A DNA stretch of 64,000 bases from contig NZ_JAUYNV010000011.1 of the NCBI RefSeq assembly GCF_030698125.1, positions 1 through 64,000 on the forward strand. The letters run 5' to 3'. Each line of letters starts with the position of its first letter. Within the stretch, counting starts at the first letter, position 1. The translations under genes were made by a program, and so were the position numbers. Below are positions 38,530 to 46,058 of this stretch, in pieces. The notes under the pieces were generated by a model. That model did no database searches. It saw only the letters and a program-made list of their open reading frames with translations, and had not been told where the DNA came from. Source of the DNA: Methyloversatilis sp. Lineage in GTDB: Bacteria; Pseudomonadota; Gammaproteobacteria; Burkholderiales; Rhodocyclaceae.

Positions 38530-39624
38530 TCAGAGCGTGGAAAACAGGCCACGGATATTGAAAAGTGGCGAAGTGTATTCACGGTCCAGTCCCTGGTCGT
38601 TTTCGTGGTGATACTGCGCAATGCGACGCACTTCTTCACTCGACCCGAAGATCAGTGGCGTGCGCGTCTGCAGGCTGCGCGGCGGCAGTTCGAGGATGCG
38701 GGTGCGGCCGTTGGTCGCTTCGCCACCTGCCTGCTCGATCAGGAAGGAAATCGGATTGGCTTCGTACATCAGCGAAATCCGTCCTGGCGGCTGCGACGGC
38801 ATGGTGTCGGCCGGATACATGATGACGCCGCCGCGCGTCAGTACACGATGGGTTTCAGCCACCAGCGAGGCGATCCAGCGCATGTTGAAATCGGTGTTGC
38901 GCGGTCCGGTCTGGCCAGCCAGACATTCCTCGACATAGCGCTTGACCGGCGGCTCCCAGAAGCGCGACTTCGATGCATTGATCGCGAATTCGTTGGTTTG
39001 AGCCGGGATGCGCATCTTCGGATGGGTCAGTATGAAGGCGCCGATGTCGCGGTCGAGCGTGAATCCGTCAACGCCTTCGCCGGTGGTCAGCACCAGCATG
39101 GTCGAAGGGCCGTACAGCGCGTAGCCGGCGCATACCTGTTCGGTACCGGGCTGCAGGAAGTCAGACAATTGCGGCTCGGCGCCCGGGTTGGGTGCGTGCA
39201 GCACCGAAAAAAGCGTGCCGACGGTCAGATTCACGTCAATGTTGTTGCTGCAGTCGAGCGCATCGAACAGAAGAAGGTATTTGCCGCGCGGCGACTGTTC
39301 CGGCGTCGGAATGAAGCCGTCGAGGCCGTCCGGCGCCAGCGCCGCCAGATGGCCGCCCCATTCGCATTCTCGCTGCATCGCCTCGTTGGCGATGGTGTCG
39401 AGCTTCTGCGTGACGCCACCCGACAGATTGATGGCGGCGCCGCTGCCGATCGCCTCGAAGCTGCCGAGCGAGCCGACCAGCGCGCCCTTGTTTACATTGT
39501 TGGCGATGATTTTCACCGCCGTCGCAACCGCATTCAACAGGCTCGAAAAGATCCCGCTGGCTTGCGGGTGCCTCTGCTGGGCCTCGATGGTGTAACGCGT
39601 GAGGGTCTTGCGCCCTTCGATCAT
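38530..39624 (-). CDS. fbp: Fructose-1,6-bisphosphatase class I with altered metal-site motif
   Basis: This 364-aa enzyme is longer than the usual 330-340. It has the family architecture: GSLGSFEAIGSG..INLSGG, HLAALAPDGLDG, LLFDALDCSNNIDVN, GVIMYPADTMPSQPPGRISLMYEANPISFLIEQAGGEATNG and TPLIFGSSEEV. The canonical metal-site motif DPLDGSSNID is read here as DALDCSNNID: both aspartates are kept, but Gly is replaced by Cys and one Ser by Asn. As first gene of the cbb block (cbbF position) it is divergent from cbbR. Confidence 0.93.
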   Translation of the reverse strand: MIEGRKTLTRYTIEAQQRHPQASGIFSSLLNAVATAVKIIANNVNKGALVGSLGSFEAIGSGAAINLSGGVTQKLDTIANEAMQRECEWGGHLAALAPDGLDGFIPTPEQSPRGKYLLLFDALDCSNNIDVNLTVGTLFSVLHAPNPGAEPQLSDFLQPGTEQVCAGYALYGPSTMLVLTTGEGVDGFTLDRDIGAFILTHPKMRIPAQTNEFAINASKSRFWEPPVKRYVEECLAGQTGPRNTDFNMRWIASLVAETHRVLTRGGVIMYPADTMPSQPPGRISLMYEANPISFLIEQAGGEATNGRTRILELPPRSLQTRTPLIFGSSEEVRRIAQYHHENDQGLDREYTSPLFNIRGLFSTL

Positions 39625-39782
39625 GGCAACCTCCTTCGCAACCGGTGTCGATTTATCCTAGCTGTCGCCCGCCGTGCTGTCACATCGGCTGGTCGCGCTC
39701 CGACAGGTCATCGTGACAGCAAATCATGTGCTGCAACCATGGAGCGATTTGTTCCGCGGCAAGCAACACAGTGTGCAAACGC

Positions 39783-39817
39783 AAAAAAATACCCCGGACT
39801 CTTGCGAGCCGGGGTAT
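39783..39817 (-). terminator. Intrinsic terminator in the leader of the cbb operon (possible attenuator)
   Basis: On the minus strand a 9-bp perfect stem (ATACCCCGG / CCGGGGTAT, 39817-39809 with 39797-39789) is followed by a run of seven T. It lies about 160 bp upstream of fbp and faces the transcript coming from the cbbR-fbp region. Upstream on the same strand are two further hairpins: CCTGTC/GACAGG (39884-39858) and TCCACAA..TTTGTGGA (39840-39820). No minus-strand gene precedes it in the 412-bp gap, so it is either an attenuator of the cbb operon or the end of a small RNA. The plus strand has no T-run. Confidence 0.65.
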
Positions 39818-40000
39818 GAATCCACAAACAAGGTTGTGGAGGAGGAGCCTGGGTCACCTGTCAATTCTTGTTGAGCAGACAGGCTTTGACACTAAATCGT
39901 GAGCTCTCGAAAACTGCCTTTGCGACTTCCGCACTTCGTTTTCGACCGCTGTTGCAGTGCAATATATCTGGAATCTGCCGTGGCTCAAAATAAGTTGTTT

Positions 40001-40028
40001 TGATACGATCGATTAAATTTCCTGATAC
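40001..40028. promoter_or_regulatory. Candidate CbbR operator region
   Basis: Just before the cbbR start codon, TGATAC is directly repeated at 40001-40006 and 40023-40028, two helical turns apart, within an AT-rich stretch that also holds GATCGAT. LysR-type regulators normally bind such sites in the divergent gap between themselves and their target. The assignment rests on position and symmetry only. Confidence 0.3.
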
Positions 40029-40036
40029 TGATTGAT

Positions 40037-40981
40037 ATGACGACCCAGTGGACACGAGGCGTGTCGCTACGCCAGTTGCGGATATTCGAAGCGGTCGCCC
40101 GCCTCGGATCGATTTCGCGTGCTGCCGAAGAACTGCATCTGACACAACCCGCAGTCTCGATGCAGGTGAAGGCGCTCGACGGGCTGATCGGGCTCCCGCT
40201 GATCGAGACCCTGGGCAAGAAGCTGCGTGTGACCGATGTCGGCATGGAAATCGCCCGCCACGCACGTGCGATCGACCACCAGCTGGCGGAGGCGGAGGCC
40301 GCGCTTGCCCAGATGGCGACCGGTCACGCGGGATTGGTGTCGGTCGGCGTGGTCAGTACCGCCAAATACATTGCCCCGAAGCTGCTGATGGCCTTCCGCG
40401 AGCTTTATCCCGACGTGCAGGTGCGCATATCGCTGCACAACCGCGACGATATCTTCCGCCAGCTGGAAGACAACCTGATCGACCTTGCCATCATGGGGCG
40501 ACCGCCGGCTGCCTTGGGCTGCGAGGCGCACGTGTTTGCCGAGCATCCGCTGTCCATCCTCGCCTGCGAAGGTCACCCGCTGACCGGCGGCGGCATGGCC
40601 AGCGTGGAGGATCTGGGGCGCGAGGCCTTCCTGATCCGCGAGCGCGGCTCCGGCACGCGGGTGACGCAGGAAAGTTTTCTGATCGAACACGGCATTCGCC
40701 CGACCGAAATCATCGAGCTGCCGAGCAATGAAATCATCAAGCAAGCCGCTATCGCGGGCATGGGGCTGGCGTTCCTGTCGGAGCACACCTGCCAGCTCGA
40801 ACTGCGCACCGGCGTGCTGCGCCGGATCGCTGCACCGGGTACGCCGGTGATCCGCAACTGGCATGTGGTCTATCGCGACCGCAAGAATCTGCTGCCGGCC
40901 GCCAAGGCGCTGCGCGACTTCCTGCTGGCAAAGGGCGGTGGTCTGGTCAACGCACAGGTGATGCCCGCGCAGCCAGCCTGA
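40037..40981 (+). CDS. cbbR: LysR-type regulator, CbbR-like
   Basis: This 314-aa transcription factor has an N-terminal winged helix (LRQLRIFEAVARLGSISRAAEELHLTQPAVSMQVKALDGLIGLPLIETLGKKLRVTD) and an effector-binding domain from about residue 95. That domain includes SVGVVSTAKYIAPKLL, GRPPAALGCEAHVFAEHPLSILACEGHPL and a C-terminal PVIRNWHVVYRDRKNLLPAAKALRDFL, all typical of CbbR. It is divergent from fbp-prk-tkt-gap-pgk, the expected target operon, with a 412-bp gap that contains an intrinsic terminator on the target side. Confidence 0.93.
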   Translation: MTTQWTRGVSLRQLRIFEAVARLGSISRAAEELHLTQPAVSMQVKALDGLIGLPLIETLGKKLRVTDVGMEIARHARAIDHQLAEAEAALAQMATGHAGLVSVGVVSTAKYIAPKLLMAFRELYPDVQVRISLHNRDDIFRQLEDNLIDLAIMGRPPAALGCEAHVFAEHPLSILACEGHPLTGGGMASVEDLGREAFLIRERGSGTRVTQESFLIEHGIRPTEIIELPSNEIIKQAAIAGMGLAFLSEHTCQLELRTGVLRRIAAPGTPVIRNWHVVYRDRKNLLPAAKALRDFLLAKGGGLVNAQVMPAQPA

Positions 40982-41003
40982 AGTCAGGTATCCCCGGCAT
41001 GGC

Positions 41004-41804
41004 TCAGCGCGCGCCGTGCGCGTTGAGCCAGTCCATCCATTCCCTGTACAACGCTGCGTTGGCGCCGACGACGACCGGCGTCTTGTGGCCGGGCGACATG
41101 TTCAGCGGTTCGCCGTCAAGCATCGAACATTGCGCACCCGCTTCGGCCGCAATCAGGGTGCCGGCAGCGAAGTCCCACATCATCTGGCCGCCGTGCAGGT
41201 AGACATCCAGTCGCGCCGCCGCGACGAAGCACCATTCGAGCGCGCTGGAACCGAAATTGCGCTGCGAATAGAACGGCGACTGTGTGGCGAGCGCATCGGC
41301 CAGCGGCTTGGGAATGCGCTTGAAATCGACGCCGGCGACCGCGTCCAGCAGATGGCGGGCCGGCGTGCGCAGCGGCAGCGCAGTACCGTTCAGGAAGGCA
41401 CCGCCGCCTTCTTCAGCGTAGAAGGCCTCGTCGGTCATCGGGTTGTACACCACCCCGTAACGTGTCCGGCCTTCCGCGATGTAGGCGATCGCCACGCCGA
41501 AGAATGGAATGCCGTTGATGAAATTCGTCGTGCCATCGATCGGATCGATGCACCAGATGCCGTCCTGGCCTTCGTGCCACAGACGCAACTGCAGCGATTC
41601 CGGCATTTCCTCGCCCAGTACCGGGCGATCGATGATGCGGGGCAGGCGTTCGATGAGCGCTTCCTGCGCCGCCAGATCGACCACCGTGAACAGGCTGCCA
41701 TCGTCCTTGGTGTTGCGTTGTGCCGTCAGGAAGTGCGGCATGATGACTTCGCGCGCCACATTGCGCGCGGTGTCGACGATCTGGATGAGGGTGGGTGAGC
41801 TCAT
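41004..41804 (-). CDS. Inositol-monophosphatase family phosphatase
   Basis: This 266-aa Mg-dependent phosphatase has the first metal motif GEEMPES, the second DPIDGTTNFINGIPFFGVAIA and the third WDFAAGTLIAAEAGAQ. Members include SuhB, CysQ and HisN-type histidinol phosphatases, and substrate cannot be decided from sequence. The start at 41804 (MSSPTLIQ) is chosen over an upstream ATG because it gives the normal N-terminus. The redoxin gene ends 4 bp upstream, so the two are probably one operon. It converges with cbbR. Confidence 0.88.
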   Translation of the reverse strand: MSSPTLIQIVDTARNVAREVIMPHFLTAQRNTKDDGSLFTVVDLAAQEALIERLPRIIDRPVLGEEMPESLQLRLWHEGQDGIWCIDPIDGTTNFINGIPFFGVAIAYIAEGRTRYGVVYNPMTDEAFYAEEGGGAFLNGTALPLRTPARHLLDAVAGVDFKRIPKPLADALATQSPFYSQRNFGSSALEWCFVAAARLDVYLHGGQMMWDFAAGTLIAAEAGAQCSMLDGEPLNMSPGHKTPVVVGANAALYREWMDWLNAHGAR

Positions 41805-41808
41805 GGGT

Positions 41809-42369
41809 TCAGTCCTGACGCCATTTGATGGAACAGCCGATGCCGGGCGTCTGCACGCGCGGGCCATCGCCGGTCAGCGCGACGAGGCGCATGGCCTCGA
41901 ACAGGTCGCGCGGCGTATCCGGCGGCGCAGCCTCCTTGCGCGAGGCGTCGAAACGTCCGCGGTACTGCAGTTGCATTGCGCTGTTGTAGCCGAAGAAATC
42001 CGGCGTGCACACGGCGCCATAGGCGCGCGCCACCGACTGATCGGCGTCCAGCAGATACGGAAAGGAGAATGCCTTGTCGCGTGCCAGTGTCTGCATCGCG
42101 TCCGGGCCGTCCTGCGGATACTCGTCGACATCGTTCGACATGATGGCCACGACGCCGATGCCGAGCACCTGCAACTCACGCACCGTTACCACCAGCCGTG
42201 GCAGTATCGCCTGCACATAGGGGCAGTGGTTGCAGATGAACATCACAAGCAGACCGGCCGGTCCGCGCAGCGTGTCCGGCGTATGTTCGCGACAGTCGGC
42301 GTCGCGCAGCCGGAAGCCAGGCGCCGCCAGGCCGAAGTCACAGACAGGTGTCGAAGTGCTGACCATCAT
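41809..42369 (-). CDS. Thioredoxin-family redoxin (AhpC/TSA-like)
   Basis: This 186-aa protein has a thioredoxin fold with a CNHCPY (CxxC) motif near residue 46, preceded by LLVMFI. It continues with GVVAIMSNDVDEYPQDGPDAM and YLLDADQSVARAYGAVCTPDFFGYN (cis-Pro loop TPDFF). This family is common and often annotated as thioredoxin or peroxiredoxin-like; the CxxC favours disulphide reductase chemistry. No signal peptide is seen. It is divergent from rsmE by 71 bp. Confidence 0.87.
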   Translation of the reverse strand: MMVSTSTPVCDFGLAAPGFRLRDADCREHTPDTLRGPAGLLVMFICNHCPYVQAILPRLVVTVRELQVLGIGVVAIMSNDVDEYPQDGPDAMQTLARDKAFSFPYLLDADQSVARAYGAVCTPDFFGYNSAMQLQYRGRFDASRKEAAPPDTPRDLFEAMRLVALTGDGPRVQTPGIGCSIKWRQD

Positions 42370-42440
42370 GCTTCCATGGGTTTGCCCGCCGTAATGGAGC
42401 GCGGGCCGTTATCCTCTCGCAGTGCACCAATGATAATACG

Positions 42441-43163
42441 ATGAATCCACGCTTCTTTTGCCCTCTGCCCGATGAACCCCAGGGCGCGCTGTTGCTGCCG
42501 GCGGCAGTGGCCCACCATGTTGAACGCGTGCTGCGTCTGTCGTCCGGCGATTCGCTGACCCTGTTCGACGGTCGCGGTTTCGAAGTCGAGGCCCGACTCG
42601 AAGGCAAGGGTCGCGATCTCAGGGCAGTGCTCGGCGAGCGCCGCGAGCCGCTGCGCGAGCCCGCGCTGCGAATCACGCTGATGCAGTGTCTGGCCGCGTC
42701 GGACAAGATGGACTGGATCGTGCAGAAGGCGGTCGAACTGGGCGTTGCGCGCGTGCAGCCGGTGAGCTGTCGGCGCGCTGTCGTGCGGCTGGCTGGCGAC
42801 CGCGCGCAGCGCCGGGAGGCGCACTGGCGCCAGATTGCCGTGGCCGCCTGCGAACAGTGCGGCCGTAACGTCGTGCCCGAAGTGCTGCCGCTGCTTTCGT
42901 TCGAGCAGGCGGTCGCGGGTGCCGACGGGCAGCGCCTGCTGCTGCACCCGGAAGGTGGGGTGCCGCTGCGTAACGCGGGCCTGAACGCCGATCAGCCGAT
43001 CAGCCTGCTGATCGGACCGGAAGGTGGATTCGACAACGATGAACTGCAGGCCGCGCGCGCCAGCGGATTTGCCGCGCTCACGCTCGGCCCGCGTGTGTTG
43101 CGCACCGAAACTGCCGGGGTCGCCGTGGTGGCTGCGCTCAACGCCCTGATCGGAGATTTCTGA
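42441..43163 (+). CDS. rsmE: 16S rRNA m3U1498 methyltransferase
   Basis: This 240-aa SPOUT-class enzyme has the N-terminal PUA-like RFFCPLPDEP..HHVERVLRLSSGDSLTLFDGRG, the central LMQCLAASDKMDWIVQKAVELGV and the knot region with LLIGPEGGFDNDEL and LTLGPRVLRTETAGVAVVAALNAL. It methylates U1498 of 16S rRNA. It overlaps the downstream PPK2 gene by one base (TGATG), suggesting a shared transcript. Confidence 0.96.
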   Translation: MNPRFFCPLPDEPQGALLLPAAVAHHVERVLRLSSGDSLTLFDGRGFEVEARLEGKGRDLRAVLGERREPLREPALRITLMQCLAASDKMDWIVQKAVELGVARVQPVSCRRAVVRLAGDRAQRREAHWRQIAVAACEQCGRNVVPEVLPLLSFEQAVAGADGQRLLLHPEGGVPLRNAGLNADQPISLLIGPEGGFDNDELQAARASGFAALTLGPRVLRTETAGVAVVAALNALIGDF

Positions 43164-44656
43164 TGTTCGATACGCTGACCCCGCTCGAGGCGATGGACGA
43201 AGCACGGTTCGATCGGGCAGTTGCGAGGCTGCGCGCCGACCTGCTCGATGCGCAGTACTCGATACTGGAACAGGCGCGTACGCCGGTGATTCTGCTGATC
43301 GCCGGCGTCGCCGGCGCCGGGCGCGGCGTGGTGGTCAACACGCTGAACGAGTGGATGGATCCGCGCCACATCCGCACCAGTGCATTCGGGCCGCGCGACG
43401 AAGCCGAACGTCTGCGACCCCACATGTGGCGTTTCTGGCACGCACTGCCGTCGCGCGGGCGCACCGCCATCATGTTCGATGCGTGGTACAGCGAAACCAT
43501 CCGCGACCGCGTGGACCGCCGCATCAAGCGGCCGGCGTTCGGCCGTGCGCTGCAGTCGATACGGCGTTTCGAGCACATGCTGGCGATGGAAGAGGCGGTG
43601 GTGCTCAAGTTCTGGCTGCATCTGGATGCCGGCACCCAGCACGCCCGCTTCAAGGCGCTCGAAAAAGACACCGCAACACGCTGGCGCGTCACGCCGGAGG
43701 ACTGGCACGAACACCGCCATCACCGCAGGCTCTGCAAGGTGGCGGAAGACGTGATCCGGCAGACCGACGACCCGCATGCGCCCTGGCATCTGATCGACGC
43801 ACGGGACACCGGCCTGTGCGAACTGGCGGTCGGTCGCATCGTGCTGCGCGCGCTGCGTGCCACGCTGGCCGGACGCCCGCCGCGACCGGCGCCCTTGCCG
43901 CCGCCTTCGAGGGCGGTGGCCGAGGCGCCCGTTGCGCCCGTCGCGCCGGCCAGCGAACCAGCGGGCGCGTCGAGGCCGATGACCAAGGCTCAGTATCAGC
44001 CCGCGCTGGAAGCCCTGCAGGGGCGGCTCAATCTGCTGTTGCGCCAGCCGGCCTTCGACGCACGCTCGTTGGTGCTGGTATTCGAAGGCATGGATGCCGC
44101 TGGCAAGGGCGGTGCGATCCGCCGCATCACCCACGCGATGGACGCACGGTATTACCGCGTTCATCCGGTTGCGGCGCCAACCGAACACGAACGCAGATAC
44201 CCCTGGCTGTGGCGCTTCTGGCGCGACGTGCCGCGCAACGGCCGGACGGGGCTGTTCGACCGCTCATGGTACGGCCGGGTGCTGGTCGAACGGGTCGAAG
44301 GCTTTGCCGAGCCGGCCGACTGGGCGCGTGCCTACGATGAAATCAATGCCTTCGAGCAGGAGTGGGTGGCGCATGGCGCCATCGTCTGCAAGTTCTGGCT
44401 CGACGTCAGCCCGGACGAACAGTTGAAGCGTTTCAACGAGCGCAGTCGCACCCGGTTCAAGCGCTTCAAGATCACGCCGGATGACTGGCGCAACCGGGAA
44501 AAGTGGCCCGCCTACCTGCCAGCGGTGCGCGACATGCTCGCGCGCACGCACACCGAAGCGGCACCCTGGGCGTTGATCGGATCGGACGACAAGTATCGCG
44601 CCCGCCTCGACATCCTGCGAACCGTCTGCGTCCGACTCGAATCCGCGCTCGGCTGA
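43163..44656 (+). CDS. pap: Two-domain PPK2: polyphosphate:AMP phosphotransferase
   Basis: This 497-aa protein contains two PPK2 domains joined by a Pro/Ala-rich linker (about 235-275). The C-terminal domain has an intact Walker A (GMDAAGKGG) and Walker B (DRSWYGR). The N-terminal domain carries a degenerate loop (GVAGAGRG) and DAWYSE, suggesting only the C-terminal half is catalytic. Tandem (class II) PPK2 proteins phosphorylate AMP to ADP with polyphosphate. It follows rsmE with overlapping start/stop. Confidence 0.92.
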   Translation: MFDTLTPLEAMDEARFDRAVARLRADLLDAQYSILEQARTPVILLIAGVAGAGRGVVVNTLNEWMDPRHIRTSAFGPRDEAERLRPHMWRFWHALPSRGRTAIMFDAWYSETIRDRVDRRIKRPAFGRALQSIRRFEHMLAMEEAVVLKFWLHLDAGTQHARFKALEKDTATRWRVTPEDWHEHRHHRRLCKVAEDVIRQTDDPHAPWHLIDARDTGLCELAVGRIVLRALRATLAGRPPRPAPLPPPSRAVAEAPVAPVAPASEPAGASRPMTKAQYQPALEALQGRLNLLLRQPAFDARSLVLVFEGMDAAGKGGAIRRITHAMDARYYRVHPVAAPTEHERRYPWLWRFWRDVPRNGRTGLFDRSWYGRVLVERVEGFAEPADWARAYDEINAFEQEWVAHGAIVCKFWLDVSPDEQLKRFNERSRTRFKRFKITPDDWRNREKWPAYLPAVRDMLARTHTEAAPWALIGSDDKYRARLDILRTVCVRLESALG

Positions 44657-44711
44657 GCGTGCCGGCGGGGCGCGCTCGGATAGAATCCGGGACTTACCGA
44701 ACGGAACCTGC

Positions 44712-46034
44712 ATGCACGCTGATCCCGATTCACCGCGCTTCGTCGCCTGGGTGCGCAGCGCAGCACCTTATATCCATGCCTTTGGCGGCCGAACCTTCGT
44801 GGTCGCGGTCGGCGGCGAAGTGCTGAAAAGCCCGTTCGCCAATTCGCTGGTGCAGGATTGCAACCTGCTCGCCGCGCTCGGCATCAAGCTGGTGCTGGTG
44901 GTCGGCGCACGTCCGCAGATCGAGGAGGAGCTGGCGGCGCGCGGACTGGAACCCCGCTATCACAAGGGTTTGCGTGTGACCGACGGGCCGGCCATGGACT
45001 GCGTGAAGCGCGCCAACGGCGCGATCCGCATCGATGTCGAGGCGCTGTTCTCGCAGGGGCTGCCCAATACGCCCATGGCCGGCAGCACGATCGAGGTGGC
45101 GTCAGGCAACTTCCTGACGGCGCGTCCGGTAGGCGTCGTGGACGGTATCGACCACGGGTACACGGGGGCCGTGCGCAAGGTCGACGTCGAAGCGCTGAAC
45201 GACGCACTGGTCGACAGCGACATCGTGCTGATGCAGCCCTATGGCTACTCGCTGACCGGCGAGGTGTTCAACCTGTGCATGGAAGAAGTGGCCGAATCGG
45301 TCGCCATCGGCCTGCAGGCGACCAAGCTGATCTATCTGTGCGACGCGCCGGGCATTGTCGATGAAGCCGGAGAACTGGTGCCTGAACTCACCGCTGACGA
45401 GGCATCGCAATGGCTCAAGGCGGGTCGCGGCATTACCGAAGACCTGGGCCTCTACCTGCCGCGGGCGATCCGTGCGGTGAAGATGGGCGTGGCCCGGGCG
45501 CACATGATCGACCGCGACCTTGATGGTGCGCTGCTGCTCGAATTCTTCACCACGCAAGGCGTCGGCAGCGTCATTTCGCGCGAACGGCTTGCGCTGATGC
45601 GCAATGCGCGCATGGACGATGTGCCGGCGGTGGCCGGCCTGATCGCGCCGATGGAGGCCGATGGCACGCTGGTCAGTCGCGGCCGCGAACGGCTCGAACG
45701 CGAGATCGATCGGTTCAGCGTGCTCGAACACGACGAAGTCATCATGGGCTGCGCCGCCTTCTACCCGTATGCGGAAGAAGAAATGGCCGAACTGGCCTGC
45801 CTCGCGGTCATGCCCGAATACCGCCGGCACGGCTACGGGGAACAGATACTCAGCTTCGTCGAAGGGCGGGCACGTGCCGAGCGCATGAAGCGCCTGTTCG
45901 TGCTCACCACGGTGACCGCACACTGGTTCGTCGAGCGCGGTTTCGTCGAAGCCGGCATCGACGTATTGCCGCGCTTGAAGCGCGAGAGTTACAACCCGCA
46001 GCGTCGCAGCAAGGTGCTGGTGAAGGTGCTTTGA
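44712..46034 (+). CDS. argA: Amino-acid N-acetyltransferase (N-acetylglutamate synthase)
   Basis: This 440-aa protein has an amino-acid kinase domain (about 20-285; RTFVVAVGGEVLKSP, LVLVVGARPQIEEEL, RVTDGPAMDCVK) followed by a GNAT domain (about 295-440; LACLAVMPEYRRHGYGEQIL as acetyl-CoA loop). It catalyses the first step of arginine synthesis and is normally inhibited by arginine through the kinase-like domain. No frame problems. It starts 56 bp after pap and ends 25 bp before the GGDEF gene. Confidence 0.96.
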   Translation: MHADPDSPRFVAWVRSAAPYIHAFGGRTFVVAVGGEVLKSPFANSLVQDCNLLAALGIKLVLVVGARPQIEEELAARGLEPRYHKGLRVTDGPAMDCVKRANGAIRIDVEALFSQGLPNTPMAGSTIEVASGNFLTARPVGVVDGIDHGYTGAVRKVDVEALNDALVDSDIVLMQPYGYSLTGEVFNLCMEEVAESVAIGLQATKLIYLCDAPGIVDEAGELVPELTADEASQWLKAGRGITEDLGLYLPRAIRAVKMGVARAHMIDRDLDGALLLEFFTTQGVGSVISRERLALMRNARMDDVPAVAGLIAPMEADGTLVSRGRERLEREIDRFSVLEHDEVIMGCAAFYPYAEEEMAELACLAVMPEYRRHGYGEQILSFVEGRARAERMKRLFVLTTVTAHWFVERGFVEAGIDVLPRLKRESYNPQRRSKVLVKVL

Positions 46035-46058
46035 TGACCCGGCGGCCGCTCCACTGAC

